A DNA stretch of 64,000 nucleotides from Sporosarcina sp. ANT_H38 (lineage in GTDB: Bacteria; Bacillota; Bacilli; Bacillales_A; Planococcaceae), in the NCBI RefSeq assembly GCF_008369195.1, contig NZ_VOBC01000002.1, positions 558,001 through 622,000 of the forward strand, in the 5' to 3' direction. The notes beneath the pieces were generated by a model. It saw nothing but the letters and a program-made list of their open reading frames with translations, was not told the origin of the DNA and did no database searches. A program made the position numbers and the translations under genes. Below are positions 43,350-51,167 of the stretch, one piece after another; position 1 is the first letter of the stretch, and each line of letters opens with the position of its first letter.

Positions 43350-43367
43350 TATACCACGCGGGGTATA
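43350..43367. promoter_or_regulatory. CstR-like operator upstream of the membrane rhodanese gene
   Basis: TATACC-ACGCGG-GGTATA inverted repeat, with the GGGGTATA half-site also seen at 25822-25829. Confidence 0.65.
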
Positions 43368-43392
43368 TCGAAGCAATAAATCTGTTTCCTCA

Positions 43393-43424
43393 TAAAAACA
43401 GCACCCTTTCACAAGGGCGCTGTT
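43393..43424 (-). terminator. Terminator of the CoA-transferase gene
   Basis: AACAGCACCCTT pairs with AAGGGCGCTGTT (one mismatch) around a short loop; on the minus strand a TTTTTATG tail follows. Confidence 0.8.
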
Positions 43425-43433
43425 ACAAATTTA

Positions 43434-44702
43434 TTAAAGTATGTCGTTTTTCTTTGCATCAAATAATAACTCTTCACGAAATGCTGGATGAGCAATATCA
43501 ATTAGTGCCTTTGCACGTTCGGATAATGACTTGCCATATAGACGAGCGATTCCGTATTCCGTAACAATATGATCGACATCGTTTTTCGACGTCGTTACGA
43601 CAGAACCTGTTGACAATTGCAGTTTAATACGTGAAATGGTGTCGTTTTTTGCTGTCGAATACATGCAAATGAACCCTTTACCACGTTTCGCAAAACGCGT
43701 TGCGCGTGCGAAGTCTGCTTGCCCACCAGTTGACGAATAATAACGACCACCAATTGTTTCGGACGCACATTGTCCGTAAAGGTCAACTTCCGTCGTAGCA
43801 TTAATTGATACGATTCGTTCCTCCTTTGCAATCTCACGCGGATCATTTACCATACTCACCGGCAAAAATTCAACCGCAGGATTTTCGTGGATGAAATCAT
43901 ACAGCCGCTTCGATCCAAATGCGAATGTCGCTACAATTTTCCCTTTATGAGTAAACTTCCGAGTTCCATCGACTGCCCCTGCTTTTACAAGATCTACAAT
44001 GCCATCTGTTAGCATTTCAGTATGGATTCCAAGATGACGGTGATCTTTCAACATACTCATAACTGCATTCGGGATAGCACCAATGCCAATTTGGAGTGAA
44101 TCCCCATTTTCAATAACATTCGTTACAAATTCAGCAATTTTAAGATCTTTCTCCCCTATTAAAGGAGACTTTACTTCTGTTAAAGGCACATCGTTTTCAA
44201 TATAGCCCACAATTTGACTAATGTGAATTTGGTTTTCACCGTATGTTCGCGGCATACTTTTATTCACTTCCAAGACAAACGGGACATGACCGATGAACTC
44301 AGAAATATAGTCTGCCTGTGTACCCAATGAAAAATAACCGTGTTCATCCATCGGTGACACAACTGTCATAATCATCGACATGTTCGTAATTTCTTTTAAC
44401 ATGCGCGGAACTTCATGAAAAACATTCGGAACTAATTCTATTTTTCCTTCTTGATAAGCCTTTCGTGTTGCACCACTTAAAAAGTAAGAGACATGTGAAA
44501 GATGGCCTTTCATGGTACCCCTTATATAATCTCGCTCTCGGAGAGCAAGCATCTGATGGATTTTAACATTATGTAATTTCCAATGATTCTCTTCCAATAT
44601 ATCTAGCAGACGGTGAGGTTCTCCATTAGCGATTGGGATAACTATATCCGCCTCTTTTTCTATCAAACCAATAAACTCTTCTGTGCTCAATCGTTTTTCC
44701 AA
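43434..44702 (-). CDS. Acetyl-CoA hydrolase/CoA-transferase family protein
   Basis: 422 residues of the Cat1/4-hydroxybutyrate CoA-transferase family. Motifs: QIGIGAIPNAVMSML (CoA-binding glycine loop), GIHTEMLTDGIVDL with the catalytic Glu, and GGQADFARATRFAKRGKGF near the C terminus. It moves CoA between acyl-CoA and acetate or a related acid, or hydrolyses acetyl-CoA. The start is TTG 44702 with AGGAGTGG upstream. A promoter with an embedded palindrome lies in the divergent region. Confidence 0.88.
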   Translation of the reverse strand: MEKRLSTEEFIGLIEKEADIVIPIANGEPHRLLDILEENHWKLHNVKIHQMLALRERDYIRGTMKGHLSHVSYFLSGATRKAYQEGKIELVPNVFHEVPRMLKEITNMSMIMTVVSPMDEHGYFSLGTQADYISEFIGHVPFVLEVNKSMPRTYGENQIHISQIVGYIENDVPLTEVKSPLIGEKDLKIAEFVTNVIENGDSLQIGIGAIPNAVMSMLKDHRHLGIHTEMLTDGIVDLVKAGAVDGTRKFTHKGKIVATFAFGSKRLYDFIHENPAVEFLPVSMVNDPREIAKEERIVSINATTEVDLYGQCASETIGGRYYSSTGGQADFARATRFAKRGKGFICMYSTAKNDTISRIKLQLSTGSVVTTSKNDVDHIVTEYGIARLYGKSLSERAKALIDIAHPAFREELLFDAKKNDIL

Positions 44703-44741
44703 GTTGGTTTTCCACTCCTATAAAAGTCCGTCTATTCAATT

Positions 44742-44770
44742 AGTATACAACAGACTGAGCGCTCACTCAA
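44742..44770 (-). promoter_or_regulatory. Promoter of the CoA-transferase gene with embedded palindrome
   Basis: On the minus strand TTGAGT (44765-44770), 17 bases, TATACT (44742-44747). The 10-bp palindrome TGAGCGCTCA (44756-44765) sits at the junction of -35 element and spacer, a plausible TetR-type repressor site. Confidence 0.6.
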
Positions 44771-44771
44771 C

Positions 44772-44801
44772 TTGATGACTGACTAGTAAGAACGTTATAA
44801 T
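44772..44801 (+). promoter_or_regulatory. Promoter placed for a leaderless fhuF-like transcript
   Basis: TTGATG (44772-44777), 18 bases, TATAAT (44796-44801). The ATG of the next gene begins at 44808, where transcription would be expected to start, and no ribosome binding site is present. Confidence 0.55.
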
Positions 44802-44807
44802 CAATTT

Positions 44808-45518
44808 ATGACAAACTTAACCATGGACCAGCTCAGACAACTAAATATGTACAGTATTTACGTTGAACAACCCAAGCAGAAATTATTCACTTTAGAAATG
44901 TTGCTCGATGGAGAACAGACAGAAGATGTTCTAAATGTTGTCCAAGCAGTGAGCGGAAGCCCTAACCGAACTGTAGCAGCATCGTATTTCATGCGCCGTT
45001 TCGGTATGTTTACCGCGATGCAATTCTATAATTTGGCGGCGTACGATGAAGTGTGGAACGGGAACAAAGAGCATCTTCATTTTGGAGCAAAAGAAGAATA
45101 TGGCAAACTGGCAGTTAGTACGTTTGCCTTAGAGAAAGATTGGAAATATGTTGAAGATGATGAACGGTATGATGTCATTAGAAGAGTTCTATTGGAAGAA
45201 TGCAACGCTGTTATCAGGAAAATTCGTACCGTCACATCCGTTTCTCCATTGACGTTATGGGAAAACATTTTCGGGTTTCTCCTTTGGCAATACCATGTAC
45301 TCCTGTCTAATCCAGGCACCTCCGCAGAAGCACGGGCAGATCTTAATATGTTGAAAGACGATGCGCTTTGGGAAGGTATCGCACCTCGTTCTCTATTTGC
45401 CACCTATTTAAAAGGATGTGAACCGTCCGCACTTTTGAACACCGAAGTCCGAACAACATGCTGTTTTTCTAAAGATGTACCTGGCCTTATTCAATGTGGT
45501 TTTTGCCCGTTGAAATAG
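44808..45518 (+). CDS. FhuF-like ferric-siderophore reductase
   Basis: 236 residues. The C-terminal TTCCFSKDVPGLIQCGFCPL has the Cys-Cys-x10-Cys-x2-Cys pattern that binds the 2Fe-2S cluster of FhuF-type reductases. The N-terminal part is weakly conserved, as usual in the family. It would release iron from imported siderophores in the cytoplasm. The gene stands alone, with no obvious Fur box and an apparently leaderless start; a second in-frame ATG at 44823 also lacks a ribosome binding site. Confidence 0.82.
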   Translation: MTNLTMDQLRQLNMYSIYVEQPKQKLFTLEMLLDGEQTEDVLNVVQAVSGSPNRTVAASYFMRRFGMFTAMQFYNLAAYDEVWNGNKEHLHFGAKEEYGKLAVSTFALEKDWKYVEDDERYDVIRRVLLEECNAVIRKIRTVTSVSPLTLWENIFGFLLWQYHVLLSNPGTSAEARADLNMLKDDALWEGIAPRSLFATYLKGCEPSALLNTEVRTTCCFSKDVPGLIQCGFCPLK

Positions 45519-45528
45519 AAGATGGTAC

Positions 45529-45807
45529 TCATTTTTTTCGATAGCCTTTGTACCAGACCTTCATTGAATAAATCGTCCCACTTGCCGCGCCTCCATAGAA
45601 AAATCCCATGAAAATACCGGCGGCCAGGTTACCTGGATGGCTGATGAAAATAGACAAAATAAGACCAATAACTGTTGAGGCGGTTGAAAACCATCTTTCA
45701 GGAAGTTTGAAAAAGTATTTCAACAATAGTACGCCGAGAAGAATAACAGGAATTGCCCAAAAAGCATCCCAAATATTTGTATGGATTAAAGGGAATTCAT
45801 CCCACAT
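45529..45807 (-). CDS. Small membrane protein of unknown function
   Basis: About 92 residues with three hydrophobic helices and a basic C terminus (KVWYKGYRKK). I use ATG 45807, as AAAAAAGGATTGATGTT lies just upstream; the frame remains open to 45870. I recognise no family. Glycine-rich last helix (GIFMGFFYGGAASG). It converges on the FhuF-like gene and diverges from a CHY zinc-finger gene. Confidence 0.65.
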   Translation of the reverse strand: MWDEFPLIHTNIWDAFWAIPVILLGVLLLKYFFKLPERWFSTASTVIGLILSIFISHPGNLAAGIFMGFFYGGAASGTIYSMKVWYKGYRKK

Positions 45808-45887
45808 AACATCAATCCTTTTTTCCAATAGCTTTCCCATTTTCCAAGTGATCCAATACATGATTAACATGAAAGAGAGGAATTACT

Positions 45888-46217
45888 ATGCAAATAAAAG
45901 GCCATACAGTTCTTGGGAAAGTTCTTGACGAGGAAACGCGCTGTTCACATTATCATACCGAAATAGACCGGGTCGCCATGAAGTTTTACTGTTGCGATAC
46001 ATATTATCCGTGCTATAAGTGCCATGACGAAGACGGTTGCAACAATTCTTGCATTTGGCCTAAAGAAAAGTTTGATGAAAAAGCGGTTTTGTGTGGGACT
46101 TGTGGCCACGAACTGACTATTTCGGAGTATTTTACATCTGGATCGAAGTGTCCTACCTGTTCATCACTATTTAACCCCGGATGTAGTTTGCATCGGCATT
46201 TATATTTTGAGACATAA
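45888..46217 (+). CDS. CHY-type zinc-finger protein
   Basis: 109 residues with eleven or more Cys and several His residues in the CHY pattern: TRCSHYHTEIDRVAMKFYCC, YPCYKCHDE, LCGTCGHELT and KCPTCSSLFNPGCSLH. It binds several zinc ions. In bacteria the function is unknown; in eukaryotes the domain belongs to ubiquitin ligases. GAGAGGAATTACT precedes the ATG. A strong terminator follows. Confidence 0.9.
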   Translation: MQIKGHTVLGKVLDEETRCSHYHTEIDRVAMKFYCCDTYYPCYKCHDEDGCNNSCIWPKEKFDEKAVLCGTCGHELTISEYFTSGSKCPTCSSLFNPGCSLHRHLYFET

Positions 46218-46254
46218 AAAGAAGCGCATTCCCTTGAGAATGCGCTTCTTTTTG
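46218..46254. terminator. Bidirectional terminator
   Basis: AAGAAGCGCATTC / GAATGCGCTTCTT, perfect 13-bp stem with a 6-base loop and flanking A and T runs; serves the CHY and DUF4349 genes. Confidence 0.92.
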
Positions 46255-46276
46255 TTTCGGTAACTATCATCAAGTA

Positions 46277-47155
46277 TTATTTAGGTTTTCTTGTTCTTTT
46301 AACAATAAAATAAATTCCTATTCCAACGAGTAACAGAAAAATAAGTACTGGCAAGTTTCCGAAGAAAAGCACAATCAATCCCGAACCCGCCGCAAAGATA
46401 AAGTTCGTACTCGTAGCAAGCTGCTTTTTAGTTTTTTCCCATGTGTCTAAATTCTTACTGTCTACTCCTGGAACAATAACACGATTTTCATACATCGCTA
46501 TTTCAATAGTAGAAAAAGACGTTTGATTTTCTAAATACTTCATCTTTCCTACGATTAATTCAATTTCCTCTTGGACTACGGATAAATCTGATGATATTTT
46601 CAATAAGTCCTCTGTTTTTTCCGCCTTGCCCATAAAATCGAGTAGCCTTTCCTCCACTGTTCGTTTTGATTTCATTCTAGACTCCAAATCGATATATTGT
46701 TCAGTTACATCCTCCCCGGTCACATTGCGATTCAAAACTTCAGCTGCTTCCCCTTCGGCATCCGTTAAAAACTTTTGAAAATGTTTCTCAGGAATTCGAA
46801 CAGTGAGCTGAGCACTAATGCTTTCTTCGCTTTCACGATACACATTCGATACGACGATATAGCCTCCATATTCACTCACCTTTTTCTCTATTGTAAGCTG
46901 AGTATTTTCAAGGTTTTTCACATTGAGTTGCAATTCCGCTCTATGGATTATTTTTCTATTCGTTGGGACCACTTCAGATTGTTCATTGGCTAACTCTTCT
47001 GTTTCAACTTTATTCTCTTGCTCCGTCGTTGCCGTATCATGCGATGTTGATGAGCTCTCCATCTGACTATCCTTCTGCGCTTCATCTGAACTACAAGACG
47101 CCAGTAGTACAAGAAAACCTGATAATAGTAGAACTAAAACCATATTTCTCTTCAT
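46277..47155 (-). CDS. DUF4349 lipoprotein
   Basis: 293 residues from ATG 47155. A signal peptide with lipobox LLASC (Cys near 21), a Ser/Glu/Thr-rich linker, then a DUF4349 domain with long coiled coil (KKVSEYGGYIVVSNVYRESE; TVEERLLDFMGKAEKTEDLL) and a C-terminal transmembrane helix followed by KRTRKPK. It is therefore tethered to the membrane at both ends. Function unknown; members are common envelope proteins in Firmicutes. Confidence 0.87.
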   Translation of the reverse strand: MKRNMVLVLLLSGFLVLLASCSSDEAQKDSQMESSSTSHDTATTEQENKVETEELANEQSEVVPTNRKIIHRAELQLNVKNLENTQLTIEKKVSEYGGYIVVSNVYRESEESISAQLTVRIPEKHFQKFLTDAEGEAAEVLNRNVTGEDVTEQYIDLESRMKSKRTVEERLLDFMGKAEKTEDLLKISSDLSVVQEEIELIVGKMKYLENQTSFSTIEIAMYENRVIVPGVDSKNLDTWEKTKKQLATSTNFIFAAGSGLIVLFFGNLPVLIFLLLVGIGIYFIVKRTRKPK

Positions 47156-47227
47156 CGAATCCCCCCTCTCTAACCAATGAGACGGATTAATCTGACAAAG
47201 GTTACATTTCCCAATTAAACGGTATGA

Positions 47228-47260
47228 AAAAACGCTAGATTTCATCTAGCGCTTTTCAGT
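47228..47260 (-). terminator. Terminator of the AI-2E-family gene
   Basis: AAAACGCTAGAT / ATCTAGCGCTTTT with a three-base loop, just after the stop on the minus strand. Confidence 0.85.
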
Positions 47261-47274
47261 CTTCTATGTCATTT

Positions 47275-48363
47275 TTAAATAGTCTTCGTCGCAGCGCTTT
47301 TGATTTCCTTCCGCCTTGCGTAAATATTCTTAACGATGGCTTTACCAACTGCATACGCCGGAACGGCAACGATAATACCGAGAAAACCTCCAATATTTCC
47401 TGCTGCCAATATAACAGTAATGACTGTAAGTGGATGAATGTCCAGTGATTTCCCCATGACATTTGGTGTAATAAGATTACTTTCAACTTGCTGGGCGATC
47501 ACCATTACGACTGCAGCAAAAATACCAATCTTTGGATCCTGTATTAAACCAATGATGATTGCAGGAACTGCTGAAATCCATGGGCCGATGAAAGGAATGA
47601 GGTTCATGAACAATCCAAAAATCGCTAATAATAGCGCATACTCCAGTCCAATAATCATATAACCTGCAAACAACAGAATTGCTAATAGAAAACTGATTAA
47701 CAACTGCCCTTGGATATAAGAACGGAGTACCGTATCGATATCATGTAAGGTCTTTTTGATCCATTCCCGACGTTTTCCCGAAAAGAAATTGTATATGAAC
47801 GGAGCAAACTTTTCGTGATCTTTCAGGATGAAAATGAAGAAAAATGGGACTAGTATTACCAGGAATACCGCTTGAAATAACGATTGTAAAAATTGAACAA
47901 CCCATTTCCCAAAATTAATTGCTATGGTTTGTAGTGATTCAACCGCACCATCAATCGACTCTTCAAGTTTTGGGGGTAAATTATCTTTCTGTTGGAATAA
48001 CGCGTATGTTATGTCATTTATTTCCGTGGCAATAGTAGGCGTATTTTCGACTAAGTTATTAACTTGTTTTGTTACCGGAGGAGCAATAATCGCTACGAAT
48101 ATCCAAACGACTGCTACGAGAATCGCCATAACTGCAAGAATACTTCCCCACCTTGGTACGTTACGTTTTTCCAGAAAACGTTGAATCGGTTCCGTAATAT
48201 AGTATAGAACGCCACCAAGTAATAAGGGTATGAATATTGCCTTTGCAATAATAACTAAAGGCGAAAAAATCCCTTGAATCTCCATAAAGTATTTTATAAT
48301 TAGCATAGCAAGTAGTATTCCAACACCTACTTGAAACCATAACTTCTTCGTCACATATCCCAC
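47275..48363 (-). CDS. AI-2E family transporter
   Basis: A 362-residue protein with eight membrane helices of the AI-2E/PerM/UPF0118 family: SPLVIIAKAIFIPLLLGGVL near the N terminus, FLVILVPFFFIFILKDHEKF, and the conserved NLIPFIGPWISAVPA and NLITPNVMGKSLDIHPL. Despite the name, most members are not autoinducer exporters; some are sodium/proton antiporters. Its own substrate is unknown. Monocistronic. Confidence 0.88.
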   Translation of the reverse strand: MGYVTKKLWFQVGVGILLAMLIIKYFMEIQGIFSPLVIIAKAIFIPLLLGGVLYYITEPIQRFLEKRNVPRWGSILAVMAILVAVVWIFVAIIAPPVTKQVNNLVENTPTIATEINDITYALFQQKDNLPPKLEESIDGAVESLQTIAINFGKWVVQFLQSLFQAVFLVILVPFFFIFILKDHEKFAPFIYNFFSGKRREWIKKTLHDIDTVLRSYIQGQLLISFLLAILLFAGYMIIGLEYALLLAIFGLFMNLIPFIGPWISAVPAIIIGLIQDPKIGIFAAVVMVIAQQVESNLITPNVMGKSLDIHPLTVITVILAAGNIGGFLGIIVAVPAYAVGKAIVKNIYARRKEIKSAATKTI

Positions 48364-48466
48364 TTCCTTTTCATTTCGGTACTATTTGTATTGTTATTTT
48401 AAGTATACGTTGTTATACGCTTAACGTCGAAGAAAGTTTAAACTTTTCTTTACTATCAGGTCTATA

Positions 48467-48932
48467 GATTAACTAAAAATAACCAGTAAATGACTTAATC
48501 GGCCCGCACTTGTATAGTTGCGCTTTGGAATGAATGACTTCTAGTATGATTACCGAGATGTCTGGATGTGCAAGGATGCGACTTTTCCGACCCCTTACAC
48601 ATTTCTTTCGGTAATCGTATGGTTGTCCTTTATCCGTCGCGCTCCAAATGCATAAGTACACAGAGTGCTGAGGATTTTTGGGCCGAAAAAATAGCTGGCT
48701 TCTTACCTGGAGAAATGCCGCCAAAGATGCAATTTTGGCAGCTGATGCTTTCTCTATGGTTCATACTTATTTATTTTAAAGAAGTGTCACTTTTTATTAG
48801 GAAACACAAGCTTAGATGCATACTCTTTACTAAAAGTAGGCAAGGAACGCATTGTGCAACTTGAAAGAGTGCCCGAAATTGCATCTTCGGGCACTTATAC
48901 TCTCCATAGAAAGTCATCTATTCTTTTCTTCC
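48467..48932 (+). repeat. Long structured dispersed repeat, copy 2
   Basis: Same orientation and internal order as 10583-11052, about 75-80 % alike by eye, with the identical GTGCCCGAAATTGCATCTTC/GGGCAC stem (48869-48894) and the same right end. A 98-codon frame crosses it. It sits inside a gene-free region (48364-49104) that otherwise holds nothing I can identify. Confidence 0.8.
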
Positions 48933-49104
48933 GAAACAACCGTATTTTATGTACATATATGATTAATAAGCAGACGTGCTTTATCATGTGAAAAATATAT
49001 GGACCGTTAAAAAGAGTCAAAGCTCTATTTAACCAGTACTGCTATTCATACTTCTATATTACAACTTGGATGCTATCTGTTTCGATTACCTCTAAAGCTC
49101 CCAT

Positions 49105-49131
49105 AGAAAAAACTGCCCAAATTGGACAGCC
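49105..49131 (-). terminator. Terminator of the catE-like gene
   Basis: On the minus strand CTGTCCA pairs with TGGGCAG around ATT and is followed by TTTTTTC. Confidence 0.7.
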
Positions 49132-49157
49132 CTTTTCACACCAAATGATGTAATAAA

Positions 49158-50003
49158 TCACCCAACTCGAAGATTAATACGGATACCAGACGGATCTTCC
49201 GTCATAAATCCGCTACCGTACAATTCCACTTTTGCATCTAGTGCTTCCACTTTCGTTATCGCTTCTTTCAATTCATCCTCATTCGGATAAATAAGCGTGT
49301 ATGATTGGAGTCCGACACTGCCCGCAGTAGGACGTGACACACCTTCTCCATTCCACGTATTTAATCCAATATGGTGATGATACTTCCCATTAGACATGAA
49401 CAATGCTTGAGGATAATTCGTGACGACTTCAAAGCCTAGCGCATTGTAGAATATTTCCGTTTTAGGCAAGTTGGCTACATGTAAATGTACATGGCCCATA
49501 ACTGTCCCGACAGGAAGACCATCCCATGTCTGCCCCGCACTTTCTGCAATAATACTTTCTCCGTCAAGTGGATCAGTACTCATTGCAACTTTTCCTTTGT
49601 CCCAACTCCAAACTTCAGGATCACGATCTATATAAATTTCAATGCCATTTCCATCAGGATCAGACAAATAGAGTGCCTCGCTCACAAGGTGATCCGAAGC
49701 CCCAATTCGTACATTATGTTGGATGAAATGTTTAATGATTGCCCCTAAATCAGCTCTCTTCGGCAACAATAATGCGAAATGATACAGTCCAGATTTATGC
49801 GCCTCTTTCGGCGTGACATTTTCTGGTTGTTCAATAATCAGCAACGGCGTCTTGCCATCCGCTGTCAGTACAACTTTATCTCCAGCTTCCTCAAGCACTT
49901 TAAATCCAATCACCTCTTTATAAAATTGGACAGCTCTAGTCAAGTCCAAAACGTTGAGATGTACTTCCCCTGTATACGTATGCGGTGCCGTATGAAAATT
50001 CAT
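49158..50003 (-). CDS. catE: Extradiol ring-cleavage dioxygenase, CatE-like (VOC fold)
   Basis: 281 residues with two VOC/glyoxalase repeats, the layout of B. subtilis CatE (YfiE), a catechol 2,3-dioxygenase. Shared stretches: RAVQFYKEVIGFKVL, LYHFALLLP, VSEALYLSDPDGNGIEIY, GTVMGHVHLHVANL and YHHHIGLNTWNG, which contain the metal-binding His and Glu residues. It cleaves catechol-type rings and so removes toxic quinone precursors. Divergent from an HxlR regulator, as expected for the quinone-responsive YodB/CatR regulon. Confidence 0.88.
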   Translation of the reverse strand: MNFHTAPHTYTGEVHLNVLDLTRAVQFYKEVIGFKVLEEAGDKVVLTADGKTPLLIIEQPENVTPKEAHKSGLYHFALLLPKRADLGAIIKHFIQHNVRIGASDHLVSEALYLSDPDGNGIEIYIDRDPEVWSWDKGKVAMSTDPLDGESIIAESAGQTWDGLPVGTVMGHVHLHVANLPKTEIFYNALGFEVVTNYPQALFMSNGKYHHHIGLNTWNGEGVSRPTAGSVGLQSYTLIYPNEDELKEAITKVEALDAKVELYGSGFMTEDPSGIRINLRVG

Positions 50004-50027
50004 TTATATTCCTCCTCGATAATGACG

Positions 50028-50081
50028 GTAAGTAACTTACTTTATGTAACTAACTTTATATGTTATAATAACAGTTGTCAA
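50028..50081. promoter_or_regulatory. HxlR operators and promoter of the catE-like gene
   Basis: GTAAGTAACTTAC (50028-50040) and TTACTTTATGTAA (50037-50049) overlap. Read toward catE, TTGACA (50076-50081) is 17 bases from TAAAGT (50053-50058), so the operators cover the transcript start. The 13-mer TTACTTTATGTAA recurs exactly at 62936-62948. Confidence 0.7.
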
Positions 50082-50115
50082 CACATTACGTTCCGGCGAA
50101 AGGAGCCTCAATGAT

Positions 50116-50454
50116 ATGAACGAATTTGAACTTTGTCCTCGTTTCGAGAAAGCTGTATCTATCCTAAGCCAACGCTGGACCACCCTTATTTTGTATCAAT
50201 TAATGGCAGGACCACAACGCTTTTGCACAATGACCGACAAACTTGGTGTCAGCGGAAAAACACTATCAGAGCGATTAAAAGATCTTGAGCAGCAAGACTA
50301 TGTCATCCGTAATGTTTATCCTGAAACCCCCGTACGGATTGAGTATTCGCTAACTGCAAAAGGAATGTCTCTCACACCAATTATGAAAGAAATCGAGATT
50401 TGGTCACAGAAATGGATTGAACGTGAAGTAGCTTCTCCAAATGAAAAAGCATGA
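50116..50454 (+). CDS. HxlR-family repressor (CatR/YodB-like)
   Basis: 112 residues with the winged-helix core SILSQRWTTLILYQLMAGPQ...TLSERLKDLEQQDYVIRNVYP. Its sole N-terminal cysteine, Cys7, is eleven residues before the Ser of SQRW, the spacing of the redox Cys in YodB; Cys7 is also the sensing position of B. subtilis CatR. GAAAGGAGCC lies upstream. It should repress the divergent dioxygenase gene until quinones modify the cysteine. A perfect terminator follows. Confidence 0.88.
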   Translation: MNEFELCPRFEKAVSILSQRWTTLILYQLMAGPQRFCTMTDKLGVSGKTLSERLKDLEQQDYVIRNVYPETPVRIEYSLTAKGMSLTPIMKEIEIWSQKWIEREVASPNEKA

Positions 50455-50487
50455 AAATTCATCCATGAATTTTCATGCTTTTTTAGC
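50446..50487 (+). terminator. Intrinsic terminator of the second HxlR gene
   Basis: AAAGCATGAAAATTCAT / ATGAATTTTCATGCTTT, perfect 17-bp stem, two-base loop and a T run; it begins before the stop codon. Confidence 0.93.
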
Positions 50488-50546
50488 TAAATTATTATGT
50501 ATAATCTATAGATAGATGTTTTATTATACTGGAAGGAGAGGGAATT

Positions 50547-51140
50547 ATGAGGACACTGCTAATCGACAATTATGATTCATATACATTCAATCTTTATCAA
50601 CTTATTGCCTCTATAAATGAAGAACTACCCATAGTAGTAAGGAATGATCAATATTCATGGGACGAATTACAGTCCATTTCGTTTGATAATGTTATTATTT
50701 CTCCAGGACCAGGAACACCAACGAAGGAAAAAGATTTTGGTGTTTGTCGAGATGTTTTACGCCTATCAGAAGTTCCGATTCTAGGGGTCTGCTTAGGTCA
50801 TCAAGGATTCGCCCATACTTATGGTGCCAAAGTTGTTAAAGCGCCAATACCGATGCATGGAAGAATAAGTAAAGTCTTTCATAACGATTCTGAGTTATTT
50901 AAGAAAGTACCTCAAGAATTCGAAGTAGTTCGCTATCATTCACTTATTGTCGAGGATGATTTACCTTCTTGTTTACAAAAAACTGCATGGACTGCAGATG
51001 GAATTATTATGGGCTTACAGCATACTGAAAAACCAATTTGGGGTGTACAGTTTCACCCTGAATCCATTTGCACTGAATTCGGACATCAAATACTTGAAAA
51101 TTTTTCATTAATTAATAAAAAAACTACTGTTTATGGATAA
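50547..51140 (+). CDS. pabA: Aminodeoxychorismate synthase glutaminase subunit (PabA-type)
   Basis: 197 residues of the class I glutamine amidotransferase family: LLIDNYDSYTFNLYQL at the N terminus, oxyanion loop ISPGPGTP, nucleophile Cys in GVCLGHQ and the His/Glu pair in VQFHPES. It supplies ammonia to PabB. TrpG and PabA are hard to separate by sequence; the neighbouring PabB-type gene decides it. AAGGAGAGG precedes the ATG. Confidence 0.9.
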   Translation: MRTLLIDNYDSYTFNLYQLIASINEELPIVVRNDQYSWDELQSISFDNVIISPGPGTPTKEKDFGVCRDVLRLSEVPILGVCLGHQGFAHTYGAKVVKAPIPMHGRISKVFHNDSELFKKVPQEFEVVRYHSLIVEDDLPSCLQKTAWTADGIIMGLQHTEKPIWGVQFHPESICTEFGHQILENFSLINKKTTVYG

Positions 51141-51167
51141 ATTATTATTTACAAGGAGATGTACTTG

